NCBI GenBank assembly: GCA_034190875.2
Contig: CM067354.1
Span: 38,400,239 to 38,464,238, forward strand
From: Urechis unicinctus
Lineage: Eukaryota > Annelida > Polychaeta > Xenopneusta > Urechidae
Direction of reading: 5' to 3'
DNA: 64,000 bases
Part shown: piece by piece, positions 35,901 through 48,630 of the stretch
How positions within the stretch are numbered: the first letter of the stretch is position 1
Layout: every line of letters starts with the position of its first letter
Notes under the pieces: model-generated
Databases searched by the model: none
What the model saw: only the letters and a program-made list of their open reading frames with translations
What the model was told of the DNA's origin: nothing
Program-made: the position numbers and the translations under genes

Positions 35901-38900
35901 AATTATCATGGCTTTGTGTGTTAATTCCATGGTAACTGGGATAACAATTATCATGGCTCTGTGTCTCTTGATTCCATGGTAACTGGGATAACAATTATCA
36001 TGGCTCTGTGCGTGTTGATTCCATGGTAACTGGGATAATAATTATCATGGCTTTGTGTGCGTTGATTCCATGGTAACAGGGATAACAATTATCATGGCTC
36101 TGTGTGTGTTGAATCCATGGTAACCGGGATAACAATTATCATAGCTTTGTGTGTGTTGATTCCATGGTAACTGGGATAACAATTATCATGGCTCTGTGTG
36201 TGTTGATTCCATGGTAACTGGGATAACAATTATCATGGCTTTGTGTATGCTGATTCCATGGTAACTGGGATAACAATTATCACAGCTTTGTGTCTGTGCT
36301 GATTACGTGGTAACCGGGAAGACTTTGTTTTGGTCAACATTGCCATCAGTCCATGTAGTGAATAACAGATAAAAGGAGGAGCAGTTAACTCCAAAGAAAA
36401 GGTATTCAGATCATCTACAAAGTAATTAATGGACATACCTGTATGAGGTTAGTGTAGGAGTAACCAGGCAGGGGATAGTAGTAGTTATAGCTGGGTGGTA
36501 TGCCAGCAGCAGGATTGATGAAGGCTTGATGGGCAGACTGAGTACTACCACTACCTCCCAGACTACCACTACTTCCTGGTTGTGATGACACGTTCACTGG
36601 AGACTGAGCATCCATCCGACCCAACTTGCTGCCGGAGTCACTCGCTGTGCACACCAACAACATGCAAGTCACAACGTCATCAAACAATAGTGTTGACTGA
36701 GCTCAGTCTTATGATCAAGTAGCAATTTAAAATTCTTGTTTAAAGAATAAAAAGTTCAATGAATCTAGGATATTAAATCATTTCACATTTATAAGTGATT
36801 CTGGTGGAAGAAAGGGGGAAAATGCAAATGAAACTATGGATGCATGCAGCCATCAATTCTCTTAAAAACAAACAGTGATCTTATATAGATAGCAAGTTCA
36901 TGTCATTTGGTACCAAACCTTGGGTCCATTTGCACCAAGTGATTGTGGTCAATGAAAGCATCTCTAATAGTTATTATTGAACAATAAAAATTTACTGACT
37001 AAATAAAGACTGAAAGCCCTGAAGCTGTTCCTTTTGGACCCAATTAACAATTAAATATGATAACACAACTTCATGGTAAGTGCTTAGCATTGTCATCAGT
37101 GGTATACCATAAAGGTTCAAATTATGTCGCATTGGCTACTTAATGAGGGAGGCATGCTAACATGTGTGGCATTAATGACAAAACATGACACCTACATATA
37201 GCCAATACACACATTCATTGAGACTTGTTGGGGCAAGATCAAGCTCTAATGTATGATCTTAATAGACTTTTTTGACTGGAAAGTAATTGCAATGGACCTC
37301 CCTATTGCTTAGAAACAGTAGCATTGATTTCCCATAGGGTTTACATGGAACGAGAAATTATCATTAGTTTTTCATGCAGAATTCATATTTAGTTTATTAT
37401 AAGCCCTAACCAAGAGAGTGGTCTATTTGAGTTTTGGGGCTTGGTTTAACAGCAACAGCCCCCTCCCAAGATCCACAAAGGCATATGATAAGCTCTATCT
37501 ATCTAGTTCATAATAAAAAAAAACTACTTGTGGATACAGAACCCTGGTTTGAGCAATGAAAGCATAGGACGGGAAAGTGTATGCATGATAACAGTAACCG
37601 TACCCTCATGTACATAGTGACAATAACCGTACCCTCATGTACATAGTGACAGTAACCGTACCCTCTTGTACATAGTTAGAGTAACCGTATCCTCAAGTAC
37701 ATAGTTACAGTAACCATACTCTCATGTACATGACAGTAATCGTTCCCTCATGTACGTAATTACAGTAACTGTACCCTCATGTACATAGTGACAGTTACCA
37801 TACCCTCATGTACATAGTTACAGTAACTGTACCCTCATGTACATAGTTACAGTAACCATACCCTCATGTACATAGTTACAGTAACTGTACCCTCATGTAC
37901 ATAGTTACAGTAACTGTACCCTCATGTACATAGTTACAGTAACCATACCCTCATGTACATAGTTACAGTAACTGTACCCTCATGTACATAGTTACAGTAA
38001 CCATACTCTCATGTACATATTTACAGTAACTGTACCCTCATGTACAGAGTTACAGTAACCGTACCCTCATGTACAGTTACAGTAACCATACCCTCATGTA
38101 CATATTTACAGTAACTGTACCCTATGTACAGTTACAGTAACCATACCCTCATGTACATAGTTACAGTAACTGTACCCTCATGTACAGTTACAGTAACTGT
38201 ACCCTCATGTACAGTTACAGTAACCGTACCCTCATGTACATAGTTACAGTAACTGTACCCTCATGTAGTTACAGTAACCATATCCTTATGTACATAGTTA
38301 CAGTAACTGTACCCTCATGTACATGACAGTAACTGTACCTTCATGTACATAGTTACAGTAACTGTACCCTCATGTAGTTACAGTAACCGTATCCTTATGT
38401 ACATAGTTACAGTAACTGTACCCTCATGTACATGACAGTAACTGTACCTTCATGCACATAGTTACAAAATAAAACCGAGTTTCATTAATGACAAGAAGAA
38501 TCATGTCTCAAGACAGGCAAGGCCTTGAGACAAAGCTACATAACGGGCAGAGGAATTATTGGGATAAACTGATATCTGGTAGGGTGGTTTACCTGAGTAA
38601 GGCACAGAAGCTGCAGCAGCAGCGTTGATGAGGTTAGCCTGATCAGCGCGGCCGGTACTGGCCAGAGCAGATCCCCCCGGTCCCCCAGCCGCAGCAGCAG
38701 CCAGCGTCGTAGCAGGCTGCAAGGGCATGTCATAGTAACCAGGCTGTACGGAAAGGAAACAACACAGACACATCTAACATCAATGGCCACCATGGACACC
38801 AACGTTACCAGCCACTCCCGCGACATTACACCAGGGGCTGGTCTACTTATAGAGGGGCAGCGGCGGTCACCATGAGAAACTAGGTCAGGTCAAATCATAA

Positions 38901-41900
38901 GAAGCATACGACTACTGAATGCAACCAATGTAAATCTAGCGAGAAAGTATTTATCATGAACGAATTGTAGCAAATAGGGACAACATGCAGTTATTTTAAT
39001 TTATAAGATACAAGATTTTACACAATCTATTAAGGCCCTTCTTATTTCTCAAAAGGAAGACTTGCTAAATATATGTAAAACATAAAAAACAATTAACATT
39101 GTATACAAGATTCCTGTTGTATTGATCAAAAAAAATATACTGCAGCAGGAAGCTCATTTTGAAACCAAAATTCAAAATTGCAAACATAAGAATATCAAAC
39201 TTATAATCAACAAAAATCTATCCACCAATAAAGCCAACAGAAAAACAGCTAGGTTTCTCATGGTTTCTATCTGCCAAATAGCCAGAGCGTATTCTGATAG
39301 AAGATATTGATATGTGGGGTGTTTAGGCATCATCTTTGGTGTCCATCAGGGCAGGCCACTACACTACTCTAGTGACAACAGCATGCAACTACAACACCAA
39401 CACACCTGTCCCACACCCACTAATTCAGCCAAGCCATACCACAGCCAGAGGCTCTTCTATGAACTCGCATGATTTCTGAATAAGAGTTCTATATGATCTT
39501 ATTTTCAAAAACTTCTGAGTAGATGACAGTCAAATTATCCTGAATAAGATTTACAGCAAAATAACCTGCAAGTCAATGACCCACAATCACACGCATAAAT
39601 TAGTGAAGTTATGTCCAGAGGTAGCTTACTACAAAGGCCCTACACCAATTACTTTATTAATATGGTCATATCATTTCATTCAGTTAACCCCCCCCCACCC
39701 CCCCCCCAACTTCCATAACCATTAGGCACTCTTTTAAAGGGGAACACGAATCAGACCCTGAACTACAGTTTAGTCGTCAAGTGTCTGATACATCCACACC
39801 ACAGCAGTACCCCCACCAGTAGAGGTCTCTGCTGTGTCAGTAGCTGGAGTTCCTCGTACGTATACTGTGGAATAGCCTGCTGAGTCAAACCCTGACACAG
39901 ACACAAATCTTCAGTTTAAACAACATCATAAGTCGTCATCAGTAGGAAACAACACATTAACCAGATCCAAGATTGATCCCAACCAAGATTTCACAGTTAG
40001 CAGGCTCCAAACTGAGAGGGTTTATCAGATGCAAAAGTTGGCAAAATATCACTTATTCGCATCAGCAGCTTTCTGTGATCACGCCGAGAATGTGAATCCA
40101 GGTTAATGTGAACTTACAAAAGCAAATGGCATGGCTGGCTGTCCAATCATGTAGTTTTGGGGCACGAGAGGAACACCTGGAGGCAGGTTAGGGGGAGGCT
40201 TGGCTGCACAACCAAACAAGACAAAGCTAAATACAACTTCATAGCTTATACACTATGAAATGCAATCTAAGCAATGTTATACACGGGGCAGTAGGGCCAA
40301 GTACATCAGCATCACAGCAGCAAATGGTACATCATAACTAAAGCCAACACTGATCAATCCAAAATATAGGTGGAGATTTCACCCATTTCTTCTGAGCTAA
40401 TTTGAAGGAATGACTTACTTGAACCGGAAGCCTTGGTGGTAGATGTTGTCGGGGCATTACCTCCAGCAAGACCCAGCGCTGATGACACCCCAGCATGACT
40501 TCCAGAAAGTGAACTCATGTTACTGTTTGTAGAGGAGGTTGGCACAGAACCACCATCCATACCATAGTGGTTGCTGGGGCCAGCACTACTCGCTTCTAAC
40601 CCACTCTCCTTCACGGCCATTTTACTCAGACTGTCCGTCAGCTTACTGGCACCACTCTGTAAGCTGGTCACACTATACTGGTTGCCAGATGACCCTGAAC
40701 TGCTGCCGTAACCACTACCAGGGGCAGACACGGACGATGAAGACGTGTTATCCCCCGTGCCAGTGACACGACCCCCGTATGAGGGAGCTGGACTGCTGCC
40801 TGACACCGACTGACTAGCATTATTAGAGAAAGAGGACTGAGTACCCCCATTACTGTCTCTGTTGTGATAGGAGGCCGAGGTTCCAGCCCCAGCTGACTGA
40901 CTCACTCCACCGTAAGCTGACTGGCTCTGATATGAAGAGTTGCTTTGTCCCTGGTAGCCTGTGCCCTGCGAGTAGACGCCAGCCGACGTGGACTGGCTTG
41001 GTACACCGTAACTAGACGGGGCAGCGGCAGCTGACTGGAATGAAGCAGCCTGGTATGTGCTGGAGCTGTACTGCTGAGATGACATGCTGCCAGTAGAGGC
41101 TGGATTGCTGAAGCTACTAGATGCACTGACAAGGTTCTGGGACTGCTGAGGCGGGGATTTGTAGGAGGTTTGGTAACTGTTATAAGCACCTGCTGATGGC
41201 TGTCCACCGTAACTCATCTGGGGAGATGATATGGATGTCTTGTTGGATGACAGGCCCCCTGCAAACACAACTCACAAGTTAGTATATCAGGATTTTATCA
41301 TCATATTATATATACATCATACAAAGGGGTGCATTAAAGCAAATACCTGTGAGAGAAGTTGACCTCTGAGTACTGAATGGACTGGACTTCCTTTCTGATT
41401 GGGGATATGCCATAGAATCAGGAGATGAGATCTGCATGTACAGTCATACACCGATTTTCCATTGAAACCCTCCATTCAATTATCAGATACAAACTCACAA
41501 GAGAGCAATGGGTGACAGTAGATTCAAGGGCTACCTTTGAAGGCTGCTGAGCAGCAGAAAGTGAATTCTGGGAGGCATAATCTTTGGGCGGTGTTGTGTT
41601 GTTGGGCTGGTACACCCCACCGGTGACTGTTCCTCGCGTAACAGGCTGTGTCTGGGACATGGTTTCTAAACCTGATCCCCCTCGAGAGCCCAGTGAACTG
41701 TGATCCTGGTGGTTGTTCAATCCAGACTGGGAGCTGTTACCAATACAGTGACAACTATTTCAACTTCACAACAGACACAACACTTGAGAATATTCATCAG
41801 CGAAGCTAAATTGAAAAATACTTTTGTTCCATACACATTTCACAGACTATGTGCCACTGACAAACAAGGATGCCAACCTGCTAGTGGTAGTGTTGAACCC

Positions 41901-44900
41901 TGTGTCTGTAGAGGACCCACCCCCAACAGAGAAGCCCACGCTATTGCTCGGGTCCTGGCTTCCATTGAAATCCAGTGTACCGAAACTGTACATCCAACCT
42001 ATAGTTCATACCTCCAGGCATGACAACTGCTGATGCTGGGATCTGGTCAACACAAAAAGGTTGTCAAATTTAACATCGTTTGCATCATATCTAGGAAATA
42101 CAGAAATGGCCTATTCAATGATAACCTATCCTAAAACAATCGTGCTTTCTTCCATTTGAGATCCCAATATGAGAATTCTGACAGTAGTTGGTTTCTTTAG
42201 AGAAGTCTTACCTTTGATGGTGGTGGCTGCTTGGAGCGGGCGGCTTGTTTGTTGGCAGCAGGCGAGGCCCGTTGTGCCCCACCCCCACCGGGCGTGTTTG
42301 ACAGGCCTGGAGGAGGGGTGTTGCTCATCATGCTCTGTGTTACAGCGGACGACACGGAGTGGGGGTTGACCATACTCTGCTGCTGCTGTTGTTGTTGCTG
42401 GTTACTGCTGTTGGATGATGGCGACGAACCAATCTAAACGGAAAGAGTAATTGTCATCCAATGATCTAACATAACCATACCTTTAATCGTTCTGAATGCT
42501 ACAACTCAAGAGTGACAAGAAGAAGTGAACCAACATGATCCACGAATACAAGCAAACCTCAATTATTCTTGTCAAACTATCTAGGAAATTTAATATTTCA
42601 GTTACCACTTATCCAAACAAAACGCTCTTCACATGTCTTGTTTGAATCATAGAGGTCTGCCTTTTAAGATGTAGGAGAAAGACAGATGGTGCTGTAATGT
42701 AAAGAGACTTACTCCGACAGCATTTTTGATGGACTCAGTTGCTTCCTTGTTATACTGTGAGAGGTATTGCTGCTGACTGGTGCTGCCTCCAGTGGCTGAT
42801 CCTGCTCCTACAGCGTTCTTTATATTCTCTGACGCTTCCTTCGCATACTGACTTAAGTAGGATGATGCCGACGGCTGGTTTGTGTGAGCGCTCTCATTGC
42901 TACTGGCACTGGCTGTCTTTGGCAACAACATACCTAGCTCTAGCCTGCAACAGGGCACCAAAGGAACCATCATTCCAGCCCAGGTCATATAAATTCAATT
43001 ATTTGATGTGTACCACTGATTGGCAGTACAAACCTTTGACCCAAGCTACTTTGGCGTAAAGAATTCTGCCCCATAGAAGACTGATTCAATGCATTTTGTG
43101 TCATTGAGTTTTGGCTGAGAGAGTTTAAGGAGTCTTGACCAAGTCCACTGATACCAAATGCTGAATTCTCTTCATATGTAGTGGTAACACTAGCATTAGC
43201 AATACTGCTGGCTGTGAACACTTGAGAATCAAACACTTTGGCATCGTTATCATTAGGTAGAGATGCTGGAGGACTGAACATTTTTGGTTCTGATGGTGCA
43301 CTGCTTGAGGTGAAGACTTTTGGTTCATCCAACTAAAACAAACATTCAACATATAAAGATTTCTACTTGCTTTTCAAATTGACCTATTAAGGCTAATTTG
43401 AATAATATAATCGGTTGGTTTTAAGAAGCTTAACTGAAAGGTCAGTAGAGTATATATACATTTTTTCAATATAGTTAATGGCTGAGGAGATTGTGAACTC
43501 ACAGGTCCAGTCCATTCATCAGCTGACCAGTCTTCTGTCCAACCTGCAATCAGGAACAACAGGCAATGACACAAATTACAAATGAAGATAAATTTAATGC
43601 CAAAGGTAAACTAAATTCTCTCAGAACCCACCACCAATATTTCCATCCGTTTCTTTTTCCGCGGTTTCATTGGTCCAAGTGTCTATTTGAGGCCCCTTAT
43701 CAAAGCCTTTTTCTCTGTTACCAAAACCTCCTCGACTGAAAACACAATAAAAACCTGACAACTGAATACATTCACTGACAGTAAAAGGTGACCAGGGTGT
43801 TCAAGAAATATGGACCAACACAGTATAATATCAAGCACCAACCTGCCACTGGCCATGCTTCCAGCCCCTCTACCTCGGCCGCGACCACCTGATGCAGATC
43901 CTACCATCACACATCACAGCAATAATTAAACCGTGTCGCACTCAGCTGTCAAGAACCTCCCCCTTCAAGAAGTGTTAGCAGCACTCAAAATGGAAGGTCG
44001 GATGCTCGCCACAGGGGAGTAATTATTGATATGAGTGACTATAATATAGGAATTTCGCTTCATAATTGCCCAAACAAGCATTTGACATTTGGCGACTGAT
44101 TCATTTCCTGCAAATTAGCGAGTTCTCAAGCTTTGTCGAATTTGCACGCATCATTTGCAAACATTGAATAAGTGGCAAATAAGAGAGCGTGCATTTGTCA
44201 AGCTACATGTATTTGTGAATTGTCTTGATTTAGGTCCAAGATAACAGTCGTCAGTGTCTAATATATATAACGCCATTATACGTCTGGAAATTTTACAGGC
44301 CTATTCAATGCTGTAGCATTTCAGCAAGTGGCGTTTCAAAGAGCACAAGTTAAACATATGGCCCAAGTTGCAAAATAATTTGGATCTGTCATAGGAGAAA
44401 TATTTTTTTCTGCATAGATGCCTTTGAAAAATTCGTTTGGCAGTTTGGAATCTGAAAGGCTGTATTAGGCTCACCTCTAGCTCGGCCACGACCCCTCTCA
44501 CCACTCGGTCGATCCCGGCTACGACTGTCATTTCTGTCACCATCATTACTCTCACGTCCTCGTCCTGTACAACATCAACGCAAAAACATTACGTGAATAA
44601 TTTTTGGAACCAAATTATAACTTTGCCAGGTATGTCACATGCTGCTTTTAAATATAGAAGGCCACAGAGCAATGTTAATAGGGATAAAAACTATATTAAA
44701 ACAAAGGCATATCATGGATCATAGCTTCACCAGTAGGCTTATCATCAGCATCCAGATTTTCTACCAGATCATCAATAAACCAGCTGATAAATAGTAATTA
44801 AAGACTAACTTTGAAGGATCTTTACCTCTTTGGAACCTTGGAGGTGCCCGATCATTACGTCTTCCCCTGGAGGCTCCAAATCCCCCCCGATCACCCCTGT

Positions 44901-45902
44901 CATTGTCTTGGGCTGCTGCAGAATCCTCCTCCCTGTCTTTGTTCTTGTCATTGCGTTTGTCTGTCTTGTGATTGACTGCGTTGCCTGTGGGTTCAGCTGC
45001 ATTGGTCTTGTTTGATGATGGCTGGTTCTTTTTCTTCTTTGATCCGGCTTCTTGCCATTCTCCCTGTGTTACAATAGAATATCTAAAATATCTTTCTTAC
45101 TTAAGATTAACAAGAGACAAGCATGGGTAGCAATCATAAATTGAGTTCATAACAGTATATGTGTCTACTCACCTCATTGTTCTCATCCTCAAGCAGTTTA
45201 TCCACTGCCCTGTTGAGATCATAATTGCAGTCGTGAAGAGCCACCATAGCTTCATCTATGGAGCGTCCAGTTAATTCTATTAACTGCAAATGCAAAATTT
45301 GTTCATAACACAAAATCAGCAAAGAACATTAGTCTATTTAAAGAGCCTTTCAAAAAAATATCATATCTTGAAGATCGGTAAGTTAACTATGCAGGATCTG
45401 AGTGGTTTCAACAAATATTTATGGAATAGATATTAACAGTGACAACCAAGTCGAGATATTATTATCAGTGTGTTCTGAAACAAATAAGCCAATAATGGTA
45501 TCCTAGTATCAGACCAACCTGTTTTAGCTTTTTCTGTAGTTCTGCATCTTCAGACTCTGTTAACATTTTGGCTAATCGCAATTGTTCAGCTGTTGGCTGA
45601 AATGAGATGATTGGGGGTAAATAACAGGGAAACTAATTATGGCAGAGGATGTGAATCATATAGATCCACTATGAGGTATGTCAATGGTGAGCTATTGAGC
45701 AACCAGGCTTGTACACTTTTTCTTATATACTTATACCACAGCTACACAAAATGTCAAATTGAAGTTCCAAACAGCTTGATTATCACACCTGGTTTTTGGT
45801 AGGTGCAGACGGCGGATCTTGCCGCGTGTTCTGTGTGGTGCTGTTCTGTGTCTTGGAAAGTTTTTCTTTGTTACCCCTTCCCCCCGCACGTGCCGTGCTC
45901 AT
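32958..45902 (-). CDS. UBAP2L: Ubiquitin-associated protein 2-like (Lingerer family)
   Basis: The family promotes stress-granule assembly and translation; vertebrate UBAP2/UBAP2L also target RNA polymerase II for degradation. Coding exons, high to low: 45902-45789, 45596-45519, 45283-45173, 45063-44826, 44564-44475, 43900-43843, 43735-43632, 43543-43503, 43332-43034, 42944-42713, 42433-42212, 42042-41878, 41733-41535, 41431-41347, 41258-40419, 40203-40118, 39891-39817, 38743-38593, 36644-36439, 35228-35138, 33909-33826, 33692-33628, 33501-33313 and 33059-32958 (TAG). About 1307 aa result once one extra base is allowed for. Order: UBA domain (GRSIDEAMVALHDCNYDLNRAV), RG-rich box, a twin YLSQY-KEA-E-IKNAVG repeat, the UBAP2 FGxLxFG region, a long S/G/Q-rich exon, PPNLPPGVP, and PHSQMLHHPLQP near the end. 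The invertebrate gene is equally related to UBAP2 and UBAP2L. In 41878-42042 a TTT where TT is expected breaks the frame. Confidence 0.93.
34160..34800 (+). mobile_element. Decayed piggyBac-type transposase fragment
   Basis: Plus-strand pieces in shifting frames resemble the PGBD/piggyBac catalytic core. A piece around 34410 (MIRDHFTLILQCTHYMNQ) recalls the conserved R-F-I-L-FLHF block. A piece around 34600-34720 (VDEIMLAYKGRVHFRLYKPTK, then WGVKAWELA) matches the D-E-M-PFKGR-KP-KWG-K block. Stops and shifts separate them, and no terminal repeats were found. It lies antisense inside a UBAP2L intron (33910-35137). Confidence 0.7.
35252..36318. repeat. About 46-bp minisatellite in a UBAP2L intron
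   Basis: The unit is ATAACAATTATCATGGCT followed by CTGTGTGTGTTGATTCCATGGTAACTGGG, repeated about 23 times with small changes in length. It lies about 25 bp from the minus-strand acceptor (exon 35228-35138) and about 120 bp from the donor at 36438. It includes neither splice site. On both strands the array yields artefact open frames. Confidence 0.95.
37590..38462. repeat. About 29-bp minisatellite with internal dyads in a UBAP2L intron
   Basis: The unit GTACATAGTTACAGTAACTG plus TACCCTCAT is repeated about 30 times. GTTACAGTAAC and GTACCCTCATGTAC inside each unit are inverted repeats, so single strands could form a chain of small hairpins. Length variants (loss of ATAG, or of ACATAG) recur within the array. 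It fills nearly half of the intron between exons 38743-38593 and 36644-36439 and does not reach either splice site. Confidence 0.95.
41878..42042 (-). other. UBAP2L exon with apparent +1 frameshift
   Basis: Translation from the acceptor gives IPASAVVMPGG then RLDVQF and breaks. Removing one T from GTTTCG near 41984 restores FGTLDFNGSQDPS and keeps phase with the next exon. The expected family sequence at this point has the form LNLQFGALQFGS. An alternative reading with a mini-intron of 26 bp was considered and is too short to be spliced and wrong in phase. This is either a sequencing or assembly error or a true disruption. Confidence 0.8.
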
Positions 45903-46769
45903 TTTTAACTATATACAGTCTTTATCTGTACAAAGAAAATCTGAAAAGTAAAAAGAAAGGACAGACTGGTTATGATACATATGTGATTCTCTTCCTAACA
46001 CAACAGGCTAAAGTAGTAAGTTTAGAACTTATTTCTCATGAGGTTAATCCCATGCCATAAATATTATGTCCCAAATCAAACTAAGTAACAACAACAAAAT
46101 ATATTCCTGAAACATGATCTACGATTTAGCCACTACTACACCACCTATAGTCCATAGTATGGTGTTCCACTTAAATAAACGTCAGTAGTCAACTAAAGAC
46201 AATTGTCCGTCAATTATACTGTTATACACGGTTCTGGCTACAATGATTGAGACAATTTTCAAGGAAGAGAAAGGCCTTTTATCACACCAATTTTAACAAC
46301 ATACAATGCTATGTATGACCGCAGTGAACCGGTATATTGCTAAACATGCACTGACACGGACTTACTCGACGTCCATATAATGAAATGCATCCTTAAATAT
46401 TGCTGATAAATTCCACAACGTGCCCGAACAAAAAATACTATATGGCCGTTAATTGAAACTGATCATTATGGTACATAAAGGTTCCTCAACTACAGCAAAA
46501 GAGGCCAATTATGGAGGTTTTCACCAAATTTGTCACAAGGAATAAGGGAACAAAACACAGAAGTGTGTTTCGGGAATCCATGTGACGCAGAATTACTCAC
46601 AATCCCGACCCAATTTCAAATGCGTGTTCTGAATTTTATGTCGAACGAAAACGTATAAAACTGAAATGAATCGAAACTATGGATAACATTCTTCGTATAT
46701 ACCGGATAGATTTTAACATTTCGTGTTTAAGTAACAACAATAACGATTTTTCCATCGTGGCGCGGCATG

Positions 46770-46840
46770 ACTTACCTTGAATATGCGCTCACAAAAGCAG
46801 ATAAGTCACGTGATCAGACAAGATTCGCGCCGCCATGTTG
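46770..46840 (-). promoter_or_regulatory. UBAP2L leader exon, YY1-type motif, E-box and upstream ORF
   Basis: On the minus strand a strong donor (AAG/GTAAGT) at 46775 closes a non-coding leader exon, which joins an acceptor at 45926, 24 bp upstream of the start ATG. The leader contains CAACATGGCGGC (complement of 46829-46840), a YY1 initiator-type motif common at housekeeping start sites. It also contains GTCACGTGAT (E-box/CLEAR type, around 46806-46815). The ATG inside the YY1 motif opens a 15-codon upstream ORF ending TGA at 46789, just before the donor. Confidence 0.7.
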
Positions 46841-47956
46841 CCCCAGCCGAAGATGACATCATGAAGGATTTTCCATATAAATCAGATAATGTTGAATAAA
46901 GTATATTTTATTATTCGTTATGTTTAAAAATGTGTAGAAATATTTCAATCTTCTTCTAAAAACCAGATAGCTATCAATATGATGAAAACAAGTCTGCAAC
47001 TCTCCCAGCGCTCACGGACTTAACCGAATATTAATTAGGCGAGTGATTGCCCTAGTAATGATTTGCAGTCGGAAACTCCGCATGTCATTATAGAAATACG
47101 TACACTACCAAATCAGGCATGACTTTACGGAACTTTTGGTCTTCGGTACATTGCCTTGAAGCATAAAGAAGGCCCATTTGTACTGAATAGTAATATTCAT
47201 GACGATACCCAGGTCAAAGGGTCAAGTATCCTTATTTGGAAGACCAAGAGCCAATGAAATTGTGAGAATTCGTCCTTAAATGAAACAAGATGCCCAACAC
47301 CTGTAAAGCGTCTTGATCCTTGATGATTGTGTTTTACAAAACACGGTTAATAGCATAAAACACGAATCACCCAAAAAACGTAAAAGAGAGAATGTGCAAT
47401 GTAAGAATATTTAAATGTTGAAATGTCAGACAGATTATCACACCGTCACATATGCTACGGCAATAATCAGATATTATGACCATTTCGATTTATTCACGTG
47501 TTACTTTCTCAAATCATGATTCTAACATGATGTATATTTCATTTAAAAAATATTAAAAATTTCTGTGGTGCAATTTTTGGGAAATGATATCCCTGACTAT
47601 TTCTATAGCCTTTATAAAGTCATGTTACCAATTTCGGCGGGACGTGATTCATAGAACAATTACCGCATACGGTATATACGTCACTGGATATCCGAAGCTG
47701 AAAATGGGTGGAGTTGACTGATGGAATTGCGAACTTCGTTTAATTCGTTTGCATAGTTTTGAAAACTAATATCGGATCTGTTTTCAAAGAGCCGATTTCG
47801 ATAAACAATCTATTTAGAATTTTAAACGAAAGTCACTCGATAACCTTCTTGCCAACTAAATGTCTTTTGATTAAGTGAGAAATGTTATGTCTATTTTATT
47901 TGGGAACAAATTGATTCACACTTGAACCCACGTGCCCCCGCTCACACGTACACCCG

Positions 47957-47957
47957 T

Positions 47958-48036
<79 letters not shown>
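47957..48036. repeat. (CA)n microsatellite
   Basis: About 38 CA dinucleotides in an otherwise unremarkable intergenic stretch. Confidence 0.98.
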
Positions 48037-48037
<1 letters not shown>

Positions 48038-48565
48038 TCGTTGTAAATTATTCCCGTTAGTTTTTCATATATTATTAATGGCTTCGCAGGCTATGTATCT
48101 ATTCCTAACTATGTGTAAGTATTTGACTGTTCAGTATATGAGTAACGTTATTTGCTTGAAGTTTTTTTGATAATCGTAAAAACATTATTATGAGGTGGGA
48201 TTTAGATCAAAAGAACGTTGAATTATCCCATGAGAGAATTCAATGTTCCCGTGAGATTAATCATTTATCTTCCGGGAATATTTATTAATTGCGCGAGATA
48301 AATGATTTATCACACAGAGTATAATTGGATTATCTCACAAGGAAATTCATTTTTCTCGTGGGATAAATAAATCATCACAAGGCTTTGTCCCTTTCTCAGC
48401 TAGATAATTCCTGTCAGCAAATGACCAACTGGCAACATATATGGGCTGTGCACAGGGTCTTAGCCAGGATTTGAAAACTGCCATCCATCCCCAACCCAAC
48501 CTCGTCCATCACGTTATGACTGACTGATTATCATAACGTAGTTTGTTGGCCTTCTCCAGAAAGCT

Positions 48566-48630
48566 GGGGGGGGGGGGGGGGGGGGTGTGGGGTATGAGAG
48601 GGCGGTGGGGTGGGGGGGGGGGGTATGTGT
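48566..48630. repeat. G-rich tract
   Basis: Two runs of more than ten G residues are separated by a GT- and GA-containing stretch. On one strand this could form a G-quadruplex. Confidence 0.9.

Noticed and set aside
35252-36318. Repeated GGATAACAATT, identical to half of the bacterial lac operator
   Set aside because: An 11-base match inside a eukaryotic minisatellite multiplied by tandem copying; there is no vector sequence or other bacterial DNA nearby, so it is coincidence.
41986-42011. A 26-bp mini-intron inside the UBAP2L exon
   Set aside because: GT and AG are present but the length is too short to splice and the phase would not be restored; a one-base insertion explains the frame and the conserved motif better.
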